Assembly: GCA_003427395.1 (NCBI GenBank)
Contig: BFEA01000284.1
Coordinates: 1,922,099 to 1,956,745 of the forward strand
DNA: 34,647 nt
Direction of reading: 5' to 3'
Origin: Chara braunii
Lineage: Eukaryota; Streptophyta; Charophyceae; Charales; Characeae
Part shown: positions 9,976 to 22,254 of the stretch, in pieces
How positions within the stretch are numbered: the first letter of the stretch is position 1
How the letters are laid out: each line of letters begins with the position of its first letter
Notes under the pieces: generated by a model
The model's input: only the letters and a program-made list of their open reading frames with translations
What the model was told of the DNA's origin: nothing
Databases searched by the model: none
Made by a program: the position numbers and the translations under genes

Positions 9976-12900
9976 GATTGACCCAGTCAACCCTCATGCA
10001 AAACCTACCTTCCTTCCAACCTTCCCCCAAATGCAATCCCTTTTTACAATCCGCTTTCAATCAAACAACCAAAATTGAAACTGAAGTTATGCATGCATTC
10101 CTTTATTTAGGTCTCGTTTTATCCTGAAAGTCAAACTGAAAAGTCAAAGTAGGGATGCATGCAATATACTTAGTCAAAACGCAACAGGGAATACAAATAG
10201 GGGTTATACTGGGCTTATAGAAAGAAAGCAATGGTTACCTATCAATTCCCTGCCTCAAGAATTCCTTCCGAGTTCCGGCAGAGCTCTCGCAATCGGTGGG
10301 CAGATTCCCCACAGAGTCTAGTTGCGGTCCTATGGGTTGCAATCCCGCCTGTCATTCTCCTTTCGTAACCAGGACTAGATTTAGATTAAGAAAGACAGAA
10401 GATAGGGGTTTGAGACTCTCGAGATACCGGAGAGGGACAGACTCAACTCCCAGGAGAGGGTTTTATTATCTCTCAACACTTGAGTGTTTCGCAATGGCAG
10501 CCAACGTAACCGCTTGGTCAACTTCTGAAGTCAAGTGGTCAAAGTCAACCCTTCTGACCACCCCTTAACTGACAATAATAACCTCCCCCTTCTCAAACCT
10601 AATCTTTCCTCTAAGTCCCGACACCTTTCCTTAGCGCCATCGCTGTTACACAATAGTCTGTAACAGGCAGCAACGACCAACAACAATATGTCGCAATATG
10701 TAGCAGCCAGAAGCGGTATGCAGCAGCCAACAACAACCAGCTGCAGTAGTCAGCTTTGCCCAATGGCTAGCTTAATGAAAGCATCGTGAGGTGCTGCATA
10801 GGCAGCGATGTCTGATAGTACCCAGCTACGTGCAATCCGCAGTGCTGCAGAACAGTCGCCCACAATATTGGTAATACCGGAGGTGACGAGGAGCAGTGCA
10901 ACTGCTTGTCCTCAGTCAATGTTGCGCCTGCCTGTCTTCCAACCTCACTCCCTTGTAAAATAAGACAAGTAATGCCCCGACCAGTACGCAGTCTAAACCG
11001 GTATGTCTTCACCCCTTTGACGGTCCCTACACTACTTAAGTTGACAAGCCGGACGAAATCGAAACGAAACTATTCTAAGAACATAGAAATATGTGACTCT
11101 TGGCCCGTGACTCTTTCCTCACTCCTGTGATGTGGCGGGACAGGCAGTCAACCAACCAATCAGTAGATCTTCGGTCCCGTCTCCGTAGTCACACTCCTTC
11201 GGCGAGTTGTGCACCGGCCAACAGGCGGACCTCTAATCTCGCCACCCGCTTCACGTCATTTCGATCAGTGGGATGGGCAGAATGCTGGTCGATAGGCAAG
11301 TTCCCATACCCTGTAGCCCCACTTACCACTGTTGCGCCCTACGGGATAAGCAAAATCGGAATGAACCTCCCGCTGGAAGAAGGCGAGGTACACCCGACTT
11401 CTCTGCACAACTTTGAAGTTGCCTCTTTCGTGTGCAGCCCTTCAACCCCGTGCCGCAAAGATCGCAGTCTCTCCTCCAAATCCGCCTCCGCCACTGTGAT
11501 CGCCCTGTACGAAAATCTTAAAATAGCAGGTAAGTTTATTAAGGAATCGACGGAATATAAGAACTTCTTCTCAAACCATAGTTGCGCTCCCACTTCCTCG
11601 AGCGGTGCCTTCCCCTACTAACTCACAATCTATTAATTGTCTTCTAAATCTATCCTTACCATTCAACTCGCCCATGCCAACAACCCCTATAGAGGTCCTT
11701 CCCTCACTTAAATCCCACCAAAAATGAGTGAGGTACACTCGTTTTCCCCCCTCTTCTCTTCATCCGCCATAGCTCATGGCCTTATATTTCTCGACTGACT
11801 CTTCTTCCACTAACTTTTACCTTATTCTGACTGCGGATCTGGCCTCGCCCGCCCTCAAAACCTCGGACGAACACTTTAGTTTGCCCGAATCCATTGAGAA
11901 TTGGGCAGGATGTGCCCGTTTTCCCCTCCTCCACTTCTCCGCCCGCCATATCTTCGCGTACTCGTTTTCTCTCGAACCACCTAATCTAATATCCTAACAC
12001 TGAAACTAACCCTATCATGTGACTCGCCCGGGGCAAAAACCCAGGGATCGCCTCTCGGCTCAACCAATTTCATCAAGAATTGAGTGAGCTATGAGCTTTT
12101 TCAATCCGCCATAGTTATTCTCCCCCGAATGCACTTCGTGCTCACCCCCGTCCATGTTCACTCACTCTTTTCTTCTCTTGCTCCCGTCGCTACGCCTAGC
12201 CACGGTTCTCTGCCTCAGACCCTGTCGTCTGCTGTGTTCGCTCTTCACCTCTTGCCTTCGTCACTACGCGCCCCCACTCTCCTTAACCCGACAACACCCG
12301 GTCCCTACGGTTGTCCCAGTTCACTTCTTCGGTCAGTGCAGCTCCGACCGACAATCTCGATGCTCCCAACGACCTGCCACCCAACAGCGCCCGCTGTTTG
12401 CTGCCTCGCTTCGCCAGCTTAGCGCTCAATGCCCGCTTGCGCTATCCGTTTTTCCCGCTGCTGTCTTGCGCTGCTCGGCCCACTACCTGTTGTCTGCGTA
12501 CTCCCTCGCTCCCTACGCTCTGTTCTCCTCACGTCGCCTCAGCTCGATGGTCCGGGCGGTCTGCCCCTCCCCCCCTACCTACAATCCGACAGATGGCCAA
12601 CAAGGCTGGCTCCGCTACTCCCGAAGAAAACTTCGAGGGAAACAACTACTAGATACTTCGATTAGTCTCCGACAGGCAGTGAGCCCAGCCGGTTTCGCCA
12701 CCAGCCCGCTACAACCCCCTTGCTGACCCCTCCGGCCCTGGAGCTGCAACGAGTTTGGAGGACGGTGGGCCTGCAGCCATACCTCCACCTCGTGCCTTCA
12801 CGGAATGGGCCCTGGTGCAAAACTTTAGTGGTAGTCGCAACCGATGTGGAGAAAGATCCCATGTAAATAGGCCATACTGCCGCCTCTGTCCTATTGCCCC

Positions 12901-13880
12901 AGCCGTCGCCCCGGCGTAGTTCAACACCTTATGGGGCCTGGCGGGCATGCTCACACTCAAACCTCTCACGACAGACCATGGTTGGCGGACAGCCTACCCG
13001 CGACAATCCCCGCGGCTTAGCTTTTCCTTCACTTCGCAGGCTAACCGCCCGCCAGCTTCCATGCACGTCGCCCTCCTCGACCCGTACTCCAGGACTGTGG
13101 AACCGAGGGCTCTCACCAACATCCTGAATACTCAAAGAACCTTTGAGGCAATAAAAAGTGGGTGAGTGCTCAAGATCCTCAACCACCTCGACGACCTCTG
13201 AATCCGGCGCCACGTCTGAATCGAAAAGCTTCGGTGCAAAAATAATAATAGTACACCAATAAATAATAAAATGACACTTGGAAGCTTTTACCCGTTAGAA
13301 GACAACGAACGAGGAGAGGAGAAAACGCTAGCACCGCTCCGACGCCGTCGACGACAAAACCAAGGGGTATAGGCCCGTTGGGCCCTCGACCTCTTCGGTC
13401 GCCTCGCGCTACTCCGATGTTCCCGTGTCGTTGCCTCTCGATCTCAATCCCTGAGCCTCACTGATGAAAGTCTGACGTTGTAATCAATAGTTTTAGGCGC
13501 AAGGCTGAGTCTAATTTGGCAGATGCCTACATAAACGAATACTGCACGACGCGCAGACCTACCGAATCGCTTTTAGAACCACCCGGTTATCGATGTCGTC
13601 CTCCGTATGTAGGCACGAGTCACCGGTAAGTGCACCAGTCAAACGACAAAAATCTATTCAGCCATAGTTTGATCAAAAATTAAAAACTTTTGTCAGCGCC
13701 CACGCCTGCTCTTCAGCGATCAAAGATAAAAAGAAATCACATGCGCCTTAAGTCTACGAGCGCACACACTCTGTACTCTAATCAGCCACTCAGTCAACAT
13801 ATACCACAGACACAGTCGCGCCTCGCGCGATGTACTTAACTTCAAACCGAACCTATTTTCTGTTGCTTGCAAAACCCCAA

Positions 13881-13908
13881 GGCGGAAACCCTTGTAAGGG
13901 TATTCGCC
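13881..13908. repeat. LTR-terminal palindrome (3' LTR)
   Basis: GGCGGAAACCC-TTGTA-AGGGTATTCGCC forms a 28-nt near-perfect hairpin 6 bp inside the LTR terminus. The 5' LTR has the better-paired version at 27700-27727, and the OLD LTR has a decayed one at about 6365-6391. Confidence 0.8.
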
Positions 13909-13914
13909 TCGACA

Positions 13915-16900
13915 GCTTACCGGACCATATTAAGCGACGTCCCCGTCGCTTCGCCAAATCAGAAAGCTTTAAATCCATCAACACTCCAAACGCTGACAAG
14001 AAAGGAACCAATCCGATTAGCCGACAGACTCAGGTTTAGAGGCCTCCAACAATTTGTGTCCACACAACTATATGCTACCAGGGTTTGAACCTATGTCTCC
14101 ATTCTCCTGACACTAGGAAGCCAGTGTATTACGCATCAATACTACAACATAAGTTTCAAAGACCCTCTCAAACCGTCCTCTCCCAATTGTCCTAGACAAA
14201 CGCCGGCTTCTCGTTGGGTGCCCAGGTTAGACTTTTCCTCGTAAGCAGAGCCATACCCCGGGAGGCGGGCCTTAAATGAGACCTCAGAAGACACTCTCGC
14301 CTTCCTCTCGAAAATTCCTCACAATCAAACACATATGCATATATACACTCCAATCTCATCTCAACTCTTTCTGCAGTGTAGTAAAAAAATGGTAGGTCTC
14401 CATCCTGGCCCACCATAGTCTGGTTGATTGAGCCAGATCTATGGCCTACTGCATTGTTGTCTTAACGGTAGTACCTTCATTGGTTACTCAACGATAAGTT
14501 TTTATCCTGATAAACATTCAATTAGGACTTACGAAAAAATACTCGACTCCTATCCCCCGCCATCCCATCGGAGTAATTCCCTGAGGTGTGCACAACCCCT
14601 TAAACTCTTACCCCTTTGGTAGACGAGGGCCCGCTGCGAGGTTGTGCTAGCAAGCAGCCATCCACAAGGCGTTGCGCCCTAGAGGTGCTAACCTTTACCG
14701 TTTAGCTTGGTCTTCCTCAAAATGCCCCAGGATTAGCACAAGTGTCCGGGCGGTGTGTCGCAACAAGCCACATGCCCATTGCGGGACTACGCAGGGGTCT
14801 GTATCACATAAAGGCGTTTACCAGTCCCCTATGAGACAACATAGGGAGCATGGCACACTTCTCACAATCACAAACAGGAATCACCACCAGGTTCACATGG
14901 TCGTGGCCCCTTGACTTGATCAGAGACAGTAAACCACACATCATGATGACATCTACCAAATGCACTGATTTGCGACACGCTCAATTCCATCCAAAACAGT
15001 CTTTTTGGTCCTTCTCGTCAGACTTTATCACTCAAACTTTGCTTACCATGCCCTTAAATCTATTAACCAACTTTCACACGAAGGAGGTCTCTCTCAATGG
15101 GTCTCTCAACCATCCCTCTCTTTCTAGGATGAGCTATCACGCGACCCTTTTTAAAACACCTTCTTTTTGAAGATGAGTCTTCCAATAAACAATATAACCA
15201 CCTTCCTTAATCAAAAGGGGTATTAACTATAAAACAACTCAAACTGAGAGACCAACTTATGGGTCCTGTTCACAACTCAACCGTAAAACATTTGGCATGG
15301 TAAGCATTCGAGCCTCAAAGACTCGCAAAATCCCTTAGGATTCGCACACTTCCGTCACAAAACAAACTGCACTACCTCTCCTTATACGAGGCCCCATCCT
15401 CCACCCGTGAGGAGACCGCACGAGTATACCGAAGAGTAGATAGTTCACTTCCATTCTCATTCACGAAATACACAACACACGAGATGTTTCTCATACATCT
15501 CTCACACAAAACCATCATACATCATGATAAAACCACACATGTGAGAGTGATTGTGATCGTCATATACAAAGAATAGTCTCAAATAAAATCTCAACTCGAT
15601 ATATACACAGGGGTATAATATCCCAACTTAAAATTCAAACAGTCATAGCCTTAAATTATATATATACACAAAGAGTTGAGCAATCTCAATTTAAACTGGC
15701 ACGAGCGGTTCAGTATCGCCCAAAAAAATCATAGCCCCCTTAGTCCACACGTGGTTAACGGGGACCCCCAGTTTTCAGCTCCTAAGTAACAAGTACAAAA
15801 CTAAAATTAGAGTTTGGGGGTGAAATTTCATGTTTTGTTTTGCCTGTTTTTGTCTTAGTTCAAGGTTGTTGTGTACCAAATTTGGTCTCATTTGGTGCAT
15901 TGGAATTTTCTATGATAAGAGCGTTTCCAAAACCGTTGAAAATTCTAAAATTTCGCTGAATCCAAAACGTCATTCAAGTGCACTTTTGCCTTACTGTTTC
16001 ACCCTGTTTTTATTTTTTTTTCGGTTTTTCTTAATACTTTGTTAATATGGTGTGAACTCTATGGAATGATGCAATTTTTGGTTAAAAAGACCTTATGATT
16101 TTCTTATAAATAACATTAAAAAAACACTGAAATTTTGGGTCTCCGTTAATCGTCTCTCCCTTAGTCAGAGCTAAACTGAAACAACTCTCAACAGGCGTAA
16201 TCACACCCCTCAAATTGGAGGAATCGAAGTAACCCAAGATAAATCAAAATATCCAACCCGTAACATAAGATCCACCATGCCTCAATCAATCATAAGCTTA
16301 CAACAGCCTCGAATCAAATCGTCGTGCATACTCCTCTCTCATATCTCAGCACAACTCGCATAACAAGAGGTTTAACACACTAACTCTCGAGGTCATAGCG
16401 TCCTGAAACCATAACTCAGGACCCACTCAATTTAGAGCAGCTCCTATATATAACTTCTGGGCGTGTATCCCTTTCACAGCTCAGGGTGGTATGGTTAAAA
16501 ATAAACTCAACCCCTAAAACACAATCAACTCATTTTGAATCGTAGGGAGACATTCTCGGATGAAGGTATATGTCTTAAGGACGGACAAATGTTACAATCA
16601 AAGTCAAATCAATCCTCCTAATAAAATCACATCCTCATATGACCTTATTATTTGCTCAGATCTATATTACAACCCATTCCCTCATCTGTTTCTTATCCTC
16701 AACGACCCATACATACACAAGGCTCACTCTCATACTCTAACCAGTCTACCCTTGAGTAGGTGCAAAAGCCTGAAGATTTGCTTGTCCAATTAAACATGAG
16801 GCCTCTTATGATCTAACATATACACACAATGGACTAAAGCATATATACACGTCTTCCTACCCGTGCTGTATATAGTCAAGATCCTGTAAACTAAAACAAA

Positions 16901-17004
16901 AAGCCGAAACCACACAGTCAGTTAGCCTCCTACCTTGGCTCTTGCGTGCACGTATATACACAAGTTCATAGGAGACATTCCTTGGCAGAATACAAGGACA
17001 CCAT
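13915..17004 (-). other. Internal region, 3' half, non-coding
   Basis: No retroelement domain is recognisable on the minus strand and no host gene on the plus strand; all frames are short. A typical polypurine tract should lie directly beside 13914 but is not evident. The nearest candidate is a purine-rich hairpin (GCGACG/CGTCGC stem, 13934-13949) about 20 bp away. An AT-rich stretch with long T runs lies at 15830-16130 and (AT)n-type TATATA islands near 15655. Either the pol region was lost or this element never had one. Confidence 0.55.
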
Positions 17005-17679
17005 CTACCGCCCTGCTACTGTCTGGACCTTATCCCAATCTACAACCCTGTCATCTGGATCGTGGGAGCTCGCATAGGCATCCACAATATTGACCATGTC
17101 CCTTAGTCTTTGACCATGGGGTAAGAACCTTTGATCCAGGTACAGGCCATACATCAGCTCCCATGTAAAACGCCCAGATCCCCATTCACGCGTCCTCAAA
17201 GTGGCTTCTGCTGCGGCCTCTACCTTTTCTTGTCCCCCAAAACATTTCTCTACCAGAAACTCAAGCAGGACGACTCGCAATGGGGCAGAAGGAAGCCAAA
17301 ATTCATCGGGTCGCTTGACTTCTACACGGGTCGCCACTTGCTCTTCCCCTTCATGGACCCTTCTTCCTGTCCATTTTGCTGCAGCTCCCTCAGCTATTCT
17401 TAACGGCCTCGCAAACATGTTCCCGTGCCCAAGTGCCAACTCGACCCCATGCTTGACCCAGAATGAGGAAGGTGCGTACATGGTTATGCTTACGATTGCA
17501 CAATCTTCATCATTATTGAAGCCGGACTCGATCCAAGCGAAAATACCCACTTCCATCAATGTGCCCTACCAGGAAGAGATATACTCTCCTTCCTTAACTC
17601 TCCTCGACAAGGATACCTCGAACCCATCTTCCTTTTTAATGGGAAAAACCATATTAGGATCTTCCTCTACATAAGGCAT
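17005..17679 (-). pseudogene. Broken frame in gag position, unrecognised protein
   Basis: The minus strand opens with ATG at 17679-17677 and gives a product starting MPYVEEDPNMVFPIKKEDGF. An in-frame TAG follows SSW about 38 codons in, at about 17568, and the frame then runs uninterrupted for 183 further codons from the next in-frame ATG to a TAG at 17005. The composition is balanced and protein-like, with an acidic/basic mix and hydrophobic stretches such as LRVVLLEFLVEKCFGG and GRFTWELMYGLYLDQRF, unlike the chance frames elsewhere. It lies on the element's coding strand, about 2.1 kb after the primer-binding site, where gag would be. I see no CCHC zinc knuckle. TAG could derive from CAG by C-to-T decay. 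The family is not recognised; a captured host gene fragment is the alternative. Confidence 0.5.
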
Positions 17680-19781
17680 CCTGAGTTGCCTTCCCTCTGG
17701 TCTGGGTTCTGCCCATCACATAAAACGTCCATCATACGCCCTCCGTTATCATACTGATTATCACATTCTACAATCCCTACCCCTGAAGCCCCAGATTCAT
17801 ATCATCTTTCACCAAAATTCATCATTTCCAGCGTTTACGACCACCTAGCTTTGAGAAAATAATAATGGTAATATATAATGATAATATTGCATTCACAGAT
17901 ATAAAAAATTCATAATTATAATACTAATGAAAAACGATAGTAACTGACAAAAATAATACTCATAATAATCAAACACACCATACACAAGCTAGTCAGGTAC
18001 TCAAAGCATATACAAACATCTCGTAACAACAGATCTATATCACCAGGCATAACATATAATAAGCACATTATGATCAAAGCTATGATTGTCATGGGTTAGT
18101 ACTCTCTGATATAATTCTTGTGAGAGTACCACTCTTTACTCCCCTGACCTTGACAGAAGTATACTGTGGCGAGGGGCAGTATAATCCTTTTCAGAAAGGA
18201 TAGCATCTTAAATCCCCGAGTCTCACTCAAGGATCAAGCCTCACTGCTTCTCCCTCCGATTCCAACACTTGTACCTTGCCGACCCTTGCCAATAAAATAA
18301 ACAACCTCACCATACACGCTTCGGGTGGTGCCACCCCGTCCTGTGCAGGTGAACCCACTTGACACAAAAATAGTTGGAGATTCACCCCCTACTTTCCTGT
18401 GGCAAGTAGTAGCCGCTTCCCTCATAGACCAAAGTCTAACAAAACTCAAATACTTTCCTCATTTTCAGTAGTAGTGTAGTTACTTTATCATGGGAGATAC
18501 AACAAAAACACCCTACTATGGACCAGAAACATGGTTCCGGCGTGAGTCTCACTACTACTTATAAGACAAATTATAACTTCTTCAAAGTCATCTCTTAGGG
18601 AAATAACAACATAATATAGCAACCTTCCTTATGGTAGATCTTACACATTGACCATTTTATGAGAAAAAACTTATCTCAAGAGACGGTCACTCCATTCACC
18701 TTTGAATCCGCATCAGACGTGGATTCTGCATAATATCTCTACCCCCTCTTTGAGGAGCAATCCAAACACACAAACCTTAATAGACAACCATAAATCGATA
18801 ATTGGACTTGAGACACTCATACAAATCCTTGCAGACTGAATAGTTCAAATACATATTCTCGATACCTAGTCCATATAAATATTTATGACAAGGATAATTA
18901 TCAATGGAATATAATCATAACGCACATAGTCTCACACAATCAGACGTTAGGCAAGCTTACTCAGACAGTATCTGGCATACAGAAATGAGTTGAACATATA
19001 ACTCAATAGAAATGCCCTAAGACAGTTAGTCTCAAGTCCTTAGTTCAAACTCATAGATTCAAGTGGATGGTCCAAACCTAGGAAAGGTTCAAGCAAAGGT
19101 TTAACATCAATTACTACCCATTGCCCCATCAAAGGTAAGCAAAATAGCCTAAGTGTTAGCTCATTCACTCTTACTCCGACTGCCTCTAGGATCAGATACC
19201 CTCCATCGGTGCTCACTACACTCATCCACCGCTTTATACGCCCAACTCAAACACATCGTGCGTGGCAGAACCCACACTTTCATGGCTATATAACCCAAAC
19301 AACCACTTAGAAGCCAGACTCAAGGATCCCATATTCAGATTCATAAAGTTTTTGGCCTCCTTAGCCTAACTCTCCTCGAAGTCCTTCGATGACTTTTAAC
19401 ATAATAGGCTTCCTTACAAGACCAACTCCCACAACCCTCACACTTAGCGTGTTGATACCCCTTCATCTCCCCTTAGCCATATCATCCATCCGAGACATTG
19501 TCCAAAACCTACCAACTTTTAAGGTGAGGAGAGGATATCAATTCCACCTACCACAAGGCTAGTCAAAGTACTTGATCGCATAGTCAAAACGTCTATCCTT
19601 CCTGTGTCATCGTTACTGCACTAGCCACAACCATCTCACACAATCAATCCTCATTCGGTCTCTATTCAATACCATCAATCAATTAACCACAAAAGCTCAA
19701 AGAAAACTTCCCACCTTGCCTATTTCTCACATTCCCATACCCGGACGTCGTTCCACCAGGGACAACGGCAGACAACCGTTA
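17680..19781 (-). other. Long untranslated leader of the 21-kb element
   Basis: About 2.1 kb lies between the primer-binding site and the first credible ATG on the element's strand. It is AT-rich at 17830-18110 and has only short frames. Stops in the coding phase occur just upstream of the gag-position ATG (TGA about 11 codons before it). A packaging signal would be expected here but cannot be identified by eye. Confidence 0.5.
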
Positions 19782-19799
19782 TCCCCGGCAACGACGCCA
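19782..19799 (-). other. Primer-binding site for tRNA-Asp
   Basis: On the minus strand this reads TGGCGTCGTTGCCGGGGA, 2 bp after the CGACA terminus of the 5' LTR. The complement of the plant tRNA-Asp 3' end including CCA is TGGCGCCGTTGCCGGGGA, so 17 of 18 bases match and the single difference is a C-to-T at a CpG. This primer is known from several plant Ty3/gypsy lineages, including Athila-type elements, but does not by itself fix the lineage. It sets the element's orientation and 5' LTR. Confidence 0.93.
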
Positions 19800-20272
19800 C
19801 CTGTCGAGCGCATCAGCCCGGCACCGCATGGGGCAGCGCAGGACCCTCCCGGTCGCGTCACGCAGGAGTTGGACTTAATCCTCGTCACGAAATACACATG
19901 GAGCTTCCGCAAGCCGCTCCGGCCGAGTGTGTCAGCCATACCTCTCGCGAGCCCCTATGACAGGATAGGGCTTACATGAGGTACGACTTACCTCCACCTT
20001 ACGAGAGTTGTCACCTCCCTTCGGTGGGCGTATCCCCGCCGAGCTACCAGTCCACAGTACGGAAGCTAATCAGTTGCAATCGCAGAGGTGGACCAACCGA
20101 GGGCGTTTCTCGTTTGTTGTAGCATAGGGGGCACACACGGTATTACGCCTCTATCTGACCCGCGAGCGAACCGGCATCTTGGGGGGATGAGGTCGCAAAC
20201 GCGACTCGCCGCCTGTTGACTAGAACGCATCCCACACGCCACGTGCACAACACTATAAAAAACATGAAAATA

Positions 20273-20301
20273 AACACACACACACACACACACACACACA
20301 A
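20273..20301. repeat. (AC)n microsatellite in the 5' LTR
   Basis: About 14 AC units sit at the position equivalent to 7134-7154 in the other LTR, where there are about ten. The flanking ATGAAAATAA and GTACATATA are shared. Confidence 0.9.
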
Positions 20302-20737
20302 GTACATATACATATACAGAACGACACTGAATAAATAACCCGACAACACTCCTAGTCCCTTAGTAGTCATCCCATAACTTTCCGATGCGGAAATCGGATA
20401 GGCGTCGCGTGCGAGACTTAGTATAAAACCGCGCGGACGCAGGGCTAACTCATATTGACGCGCAATGCAAGCGTACGCAAGAGGTCGCAATGATGGCGTA
20501 CTATGTAGTACCCATACTCATGCGGTCCTCGTTAATCTCGAGGGTCGCATTCGACACTCAAGTGTCGGCTGACATGCGCCCTGAGGGTTAATCTCTCAAC
20601 GCTAGACAACCGCCAAGTGCGGTTGAGAACCACCCCCTCTTCTGCACCCTGCGGAGAGTGAGTGGTACAAAGGTTCATACCTGTGGTGGCAATCGTCTCT
20701 TATGACACTGAAGATCAGCTCCCTCACCTAGGGTCTG

Positions 20738-21240
20738 CAATGGAAAATTTCCCAGAATTAAATAATCATTTTATAGTAAAATTACAATCTGAATTTTGAA
20801 TTTTCATTCCGTCTTAAAAAATGTCATTCCAATTTTAAAAATTTTCATCTTATTTGCAAACTTTTATTCCATGAATAGGGTATCCATGCTAAAGATGGAA
20901 TGAAAGTCTGGATGAGTTCATGAAATATTTTAATTGAACTTTTATTTTAAGTAAGGATTTTCAGTCATAAATAGGTTAATCCAATCTAAATTAGAATATA
21001 TTTGTTGGAGTAGAATGAAAATTTAATTAAAACTCTTCAAAAACTCGTCCAGACTTTCATTCCATCTTGAACAAATAAATATAGTTGGAAGAGAAAGCTC
21101 ATATTTAGACGGAAACTTGTCAAATAAAATTGAAAATTTTAGAATTAGACGAACATAGGAATGATAATTTATGAATATGAAGAATTTTTTTTTTATGGAA
21201 TGTTTTTCAACTTTCATTTCTCGTGGGAATTTTTCTGTTG
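20738..21240. mobile_element. 503-bp foldback MITE-like insertion in the 5' LTR
   Basis: The other LTR lacks this segment (it would sit after 7600). The ends are inverted: CAATGGAAAATTTCCCA at the left and, reversed, CAACAGAAAAATTCCCACGA at the right. Inner inverted segments also pair, for example GATGGAATGAAAGTCTGGATGAG near 20896 with its complement near 21045. TG flanks both ends, which may be the target duplication or part of it. It is AT-rich and has no frame longer than about 64 codons. It inserted after the element. The superfamily is undetermined. Confidence 0.72.
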
Positions 21241-21630
21241 TGGAGAGAAATCAAGGGGTTTGACTTTGAAGGCTGTCATGGACTGCAATGTCTAACTATA
21301 GAACTCTAAAAAGCAAAGGATAACGGGGAAACTCCATTTTCTTTCAAAAAATATATTTTGTTCAACCCTTACGCGAGGTCCCACTAAGCCTCAGGAAACA
21401 CTCAAGACGTATATTTACATGTATATAACGGGTTATTAATATAGGACGATCACTTCTCACTGTCACAGCGAGACTCCTCTCAGCCATATATATATATGTA
21501 TGTGAGCGCAGACAGTCAAATCCAAAGTCCGAATCACAAAAGATACCTACAATCACATCAAAGATTGAACCAAAAAAATTCATACACTACACGGGGTCAA
21601 CTTCAACCATTCTCTGCACTCACACCCCTT

Positions 21631-21817
21631 GCTTTTAGCCATACAAGCCTCACTCTTTGTGCAACTCTCAAAATAAAATACTCAGTACTTTTCCTTAAAT
21701 GACGATTCAAAATAAAGTCCGGGNGCTTTTAGCCATACAAGCCTCACTCTTTGTGCAACTCTCAAAATAAAATACTCAGTACTTTTCCTTAAATGACGAT
21801 TCAAAATAAAGTCCGGG
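21631..21817. repeat. Exact 93-bp duplication flanking an N
   Basis: Positions 21631-21723 and 21725-21817 are identical, separated by a single N at 21724. The other LTR has this segment once. Perfect identity in a region where the LTR copies differ by about 10% points to an unmerged overlap at a contig join rather than biology. Confidence 0.88.
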
Positions 21818-22184
21818 TGAAAACACAACAAAATAGTTGAAATCACAAGGCTAAAACCTTTAGGTTGAGTGGCAGGAGTGAATTGGAGTTGAATCGTAAA
21901 CCGATGAATCGGCAACCGACCTGTTATCAATGATAACACAAGATGATCCTCGTAGGATCAAGCTGAACCTAACCCAAATCCAGAATCAACCGATCAAGAA
22001 GACTTGTAACACAAGACATCTCAATCCCCAAGCTGGATTTATAAGTCAAAGAGGAATAATCTTTACACAAAGATCCCACAAAAAATCGTTCTACTTAGCT
22101 AAGCCGATATTCCACCTCTAAGTCAGTGCCCAAAGCAAAGGTAGACTAATGACACAAACTTCCCTTTTCAGGGTGGATTGCCAG

Positions 22185-22240
22185 AATCGTCACCTATCAA
22201 AATATAACCTACAATCGTCACCTATCAAAATATAACCTAT
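22185..22240. repeat. 28-bp tandem duplication
   Basis: AATCGTCACCTATCAAAATA followed by TAACCTAC/T appears twice in a row, at 22185-22212 and 22213-22240. The other LTR has it once near 8450. Confidence 0.85.
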
Positions 22241-22254
22241 CTCCTCTAAACAAA

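Larger units (their letters stand above)
6664..13914 (-). repeat. 3' LTR of the 21-kb element
   Basis: This 7,251-bp copy is collinear with 19802-27733 from end to end. Sample alignments: TGTCGAG at both starts; the stretch to the shared GGACCCTC-CGGTCGCGTCACGCAG gives 10 differences in about 66 positions, 9 of them transitions; around 12541-12720 divergence is about 7%. It lacks the 503-bp insertion and the N-flanked duplication of the other copy, and a 124-bp segment that the other copy has at 24761-24884. It retains 52 bp (13671-13722) that the other copy lost. Internal features are an AC tract, a three-unit 122-bp array and a ten-unit AAACTTAT array. One unresolved base N is at 8783. Short frames here have no domain support. 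Confidence 0.92.

Noticed and set aside
11500-11560. Splice donor GCAGGTAAGTTT in the LTR as evidence of a spliced gene
   Set aside because: It lies on the antisense strand of the element and no exon-like frame ends there with support in both LTRs.
12084-12726. Plus-strand frames of 112-190 codons in the LTR, partly present again at 26210-26596
   Set aside because: The frame is not kept between the two LTRs (lengths and phases differ through indels), the strand is antisense to the element, and the product is low-complexity Ser/Pro/Leu.
14065-14145. Minus-strand tRNA-like or SINE relic (GGTTCAAACCCTGG)
   Set aside because: Only the B-box-like part is convincing. I could not pair an acceptor stem or define ends.
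17131-17674. Plus-strand frames opposite the gag-position frame (17131-17403 and 17201-17674)
   Set aside because: They are the complement of a better minus-strand frame that agrees with the element's orientation. Their Ser/Pro-rich composition is typical of antisense reading.
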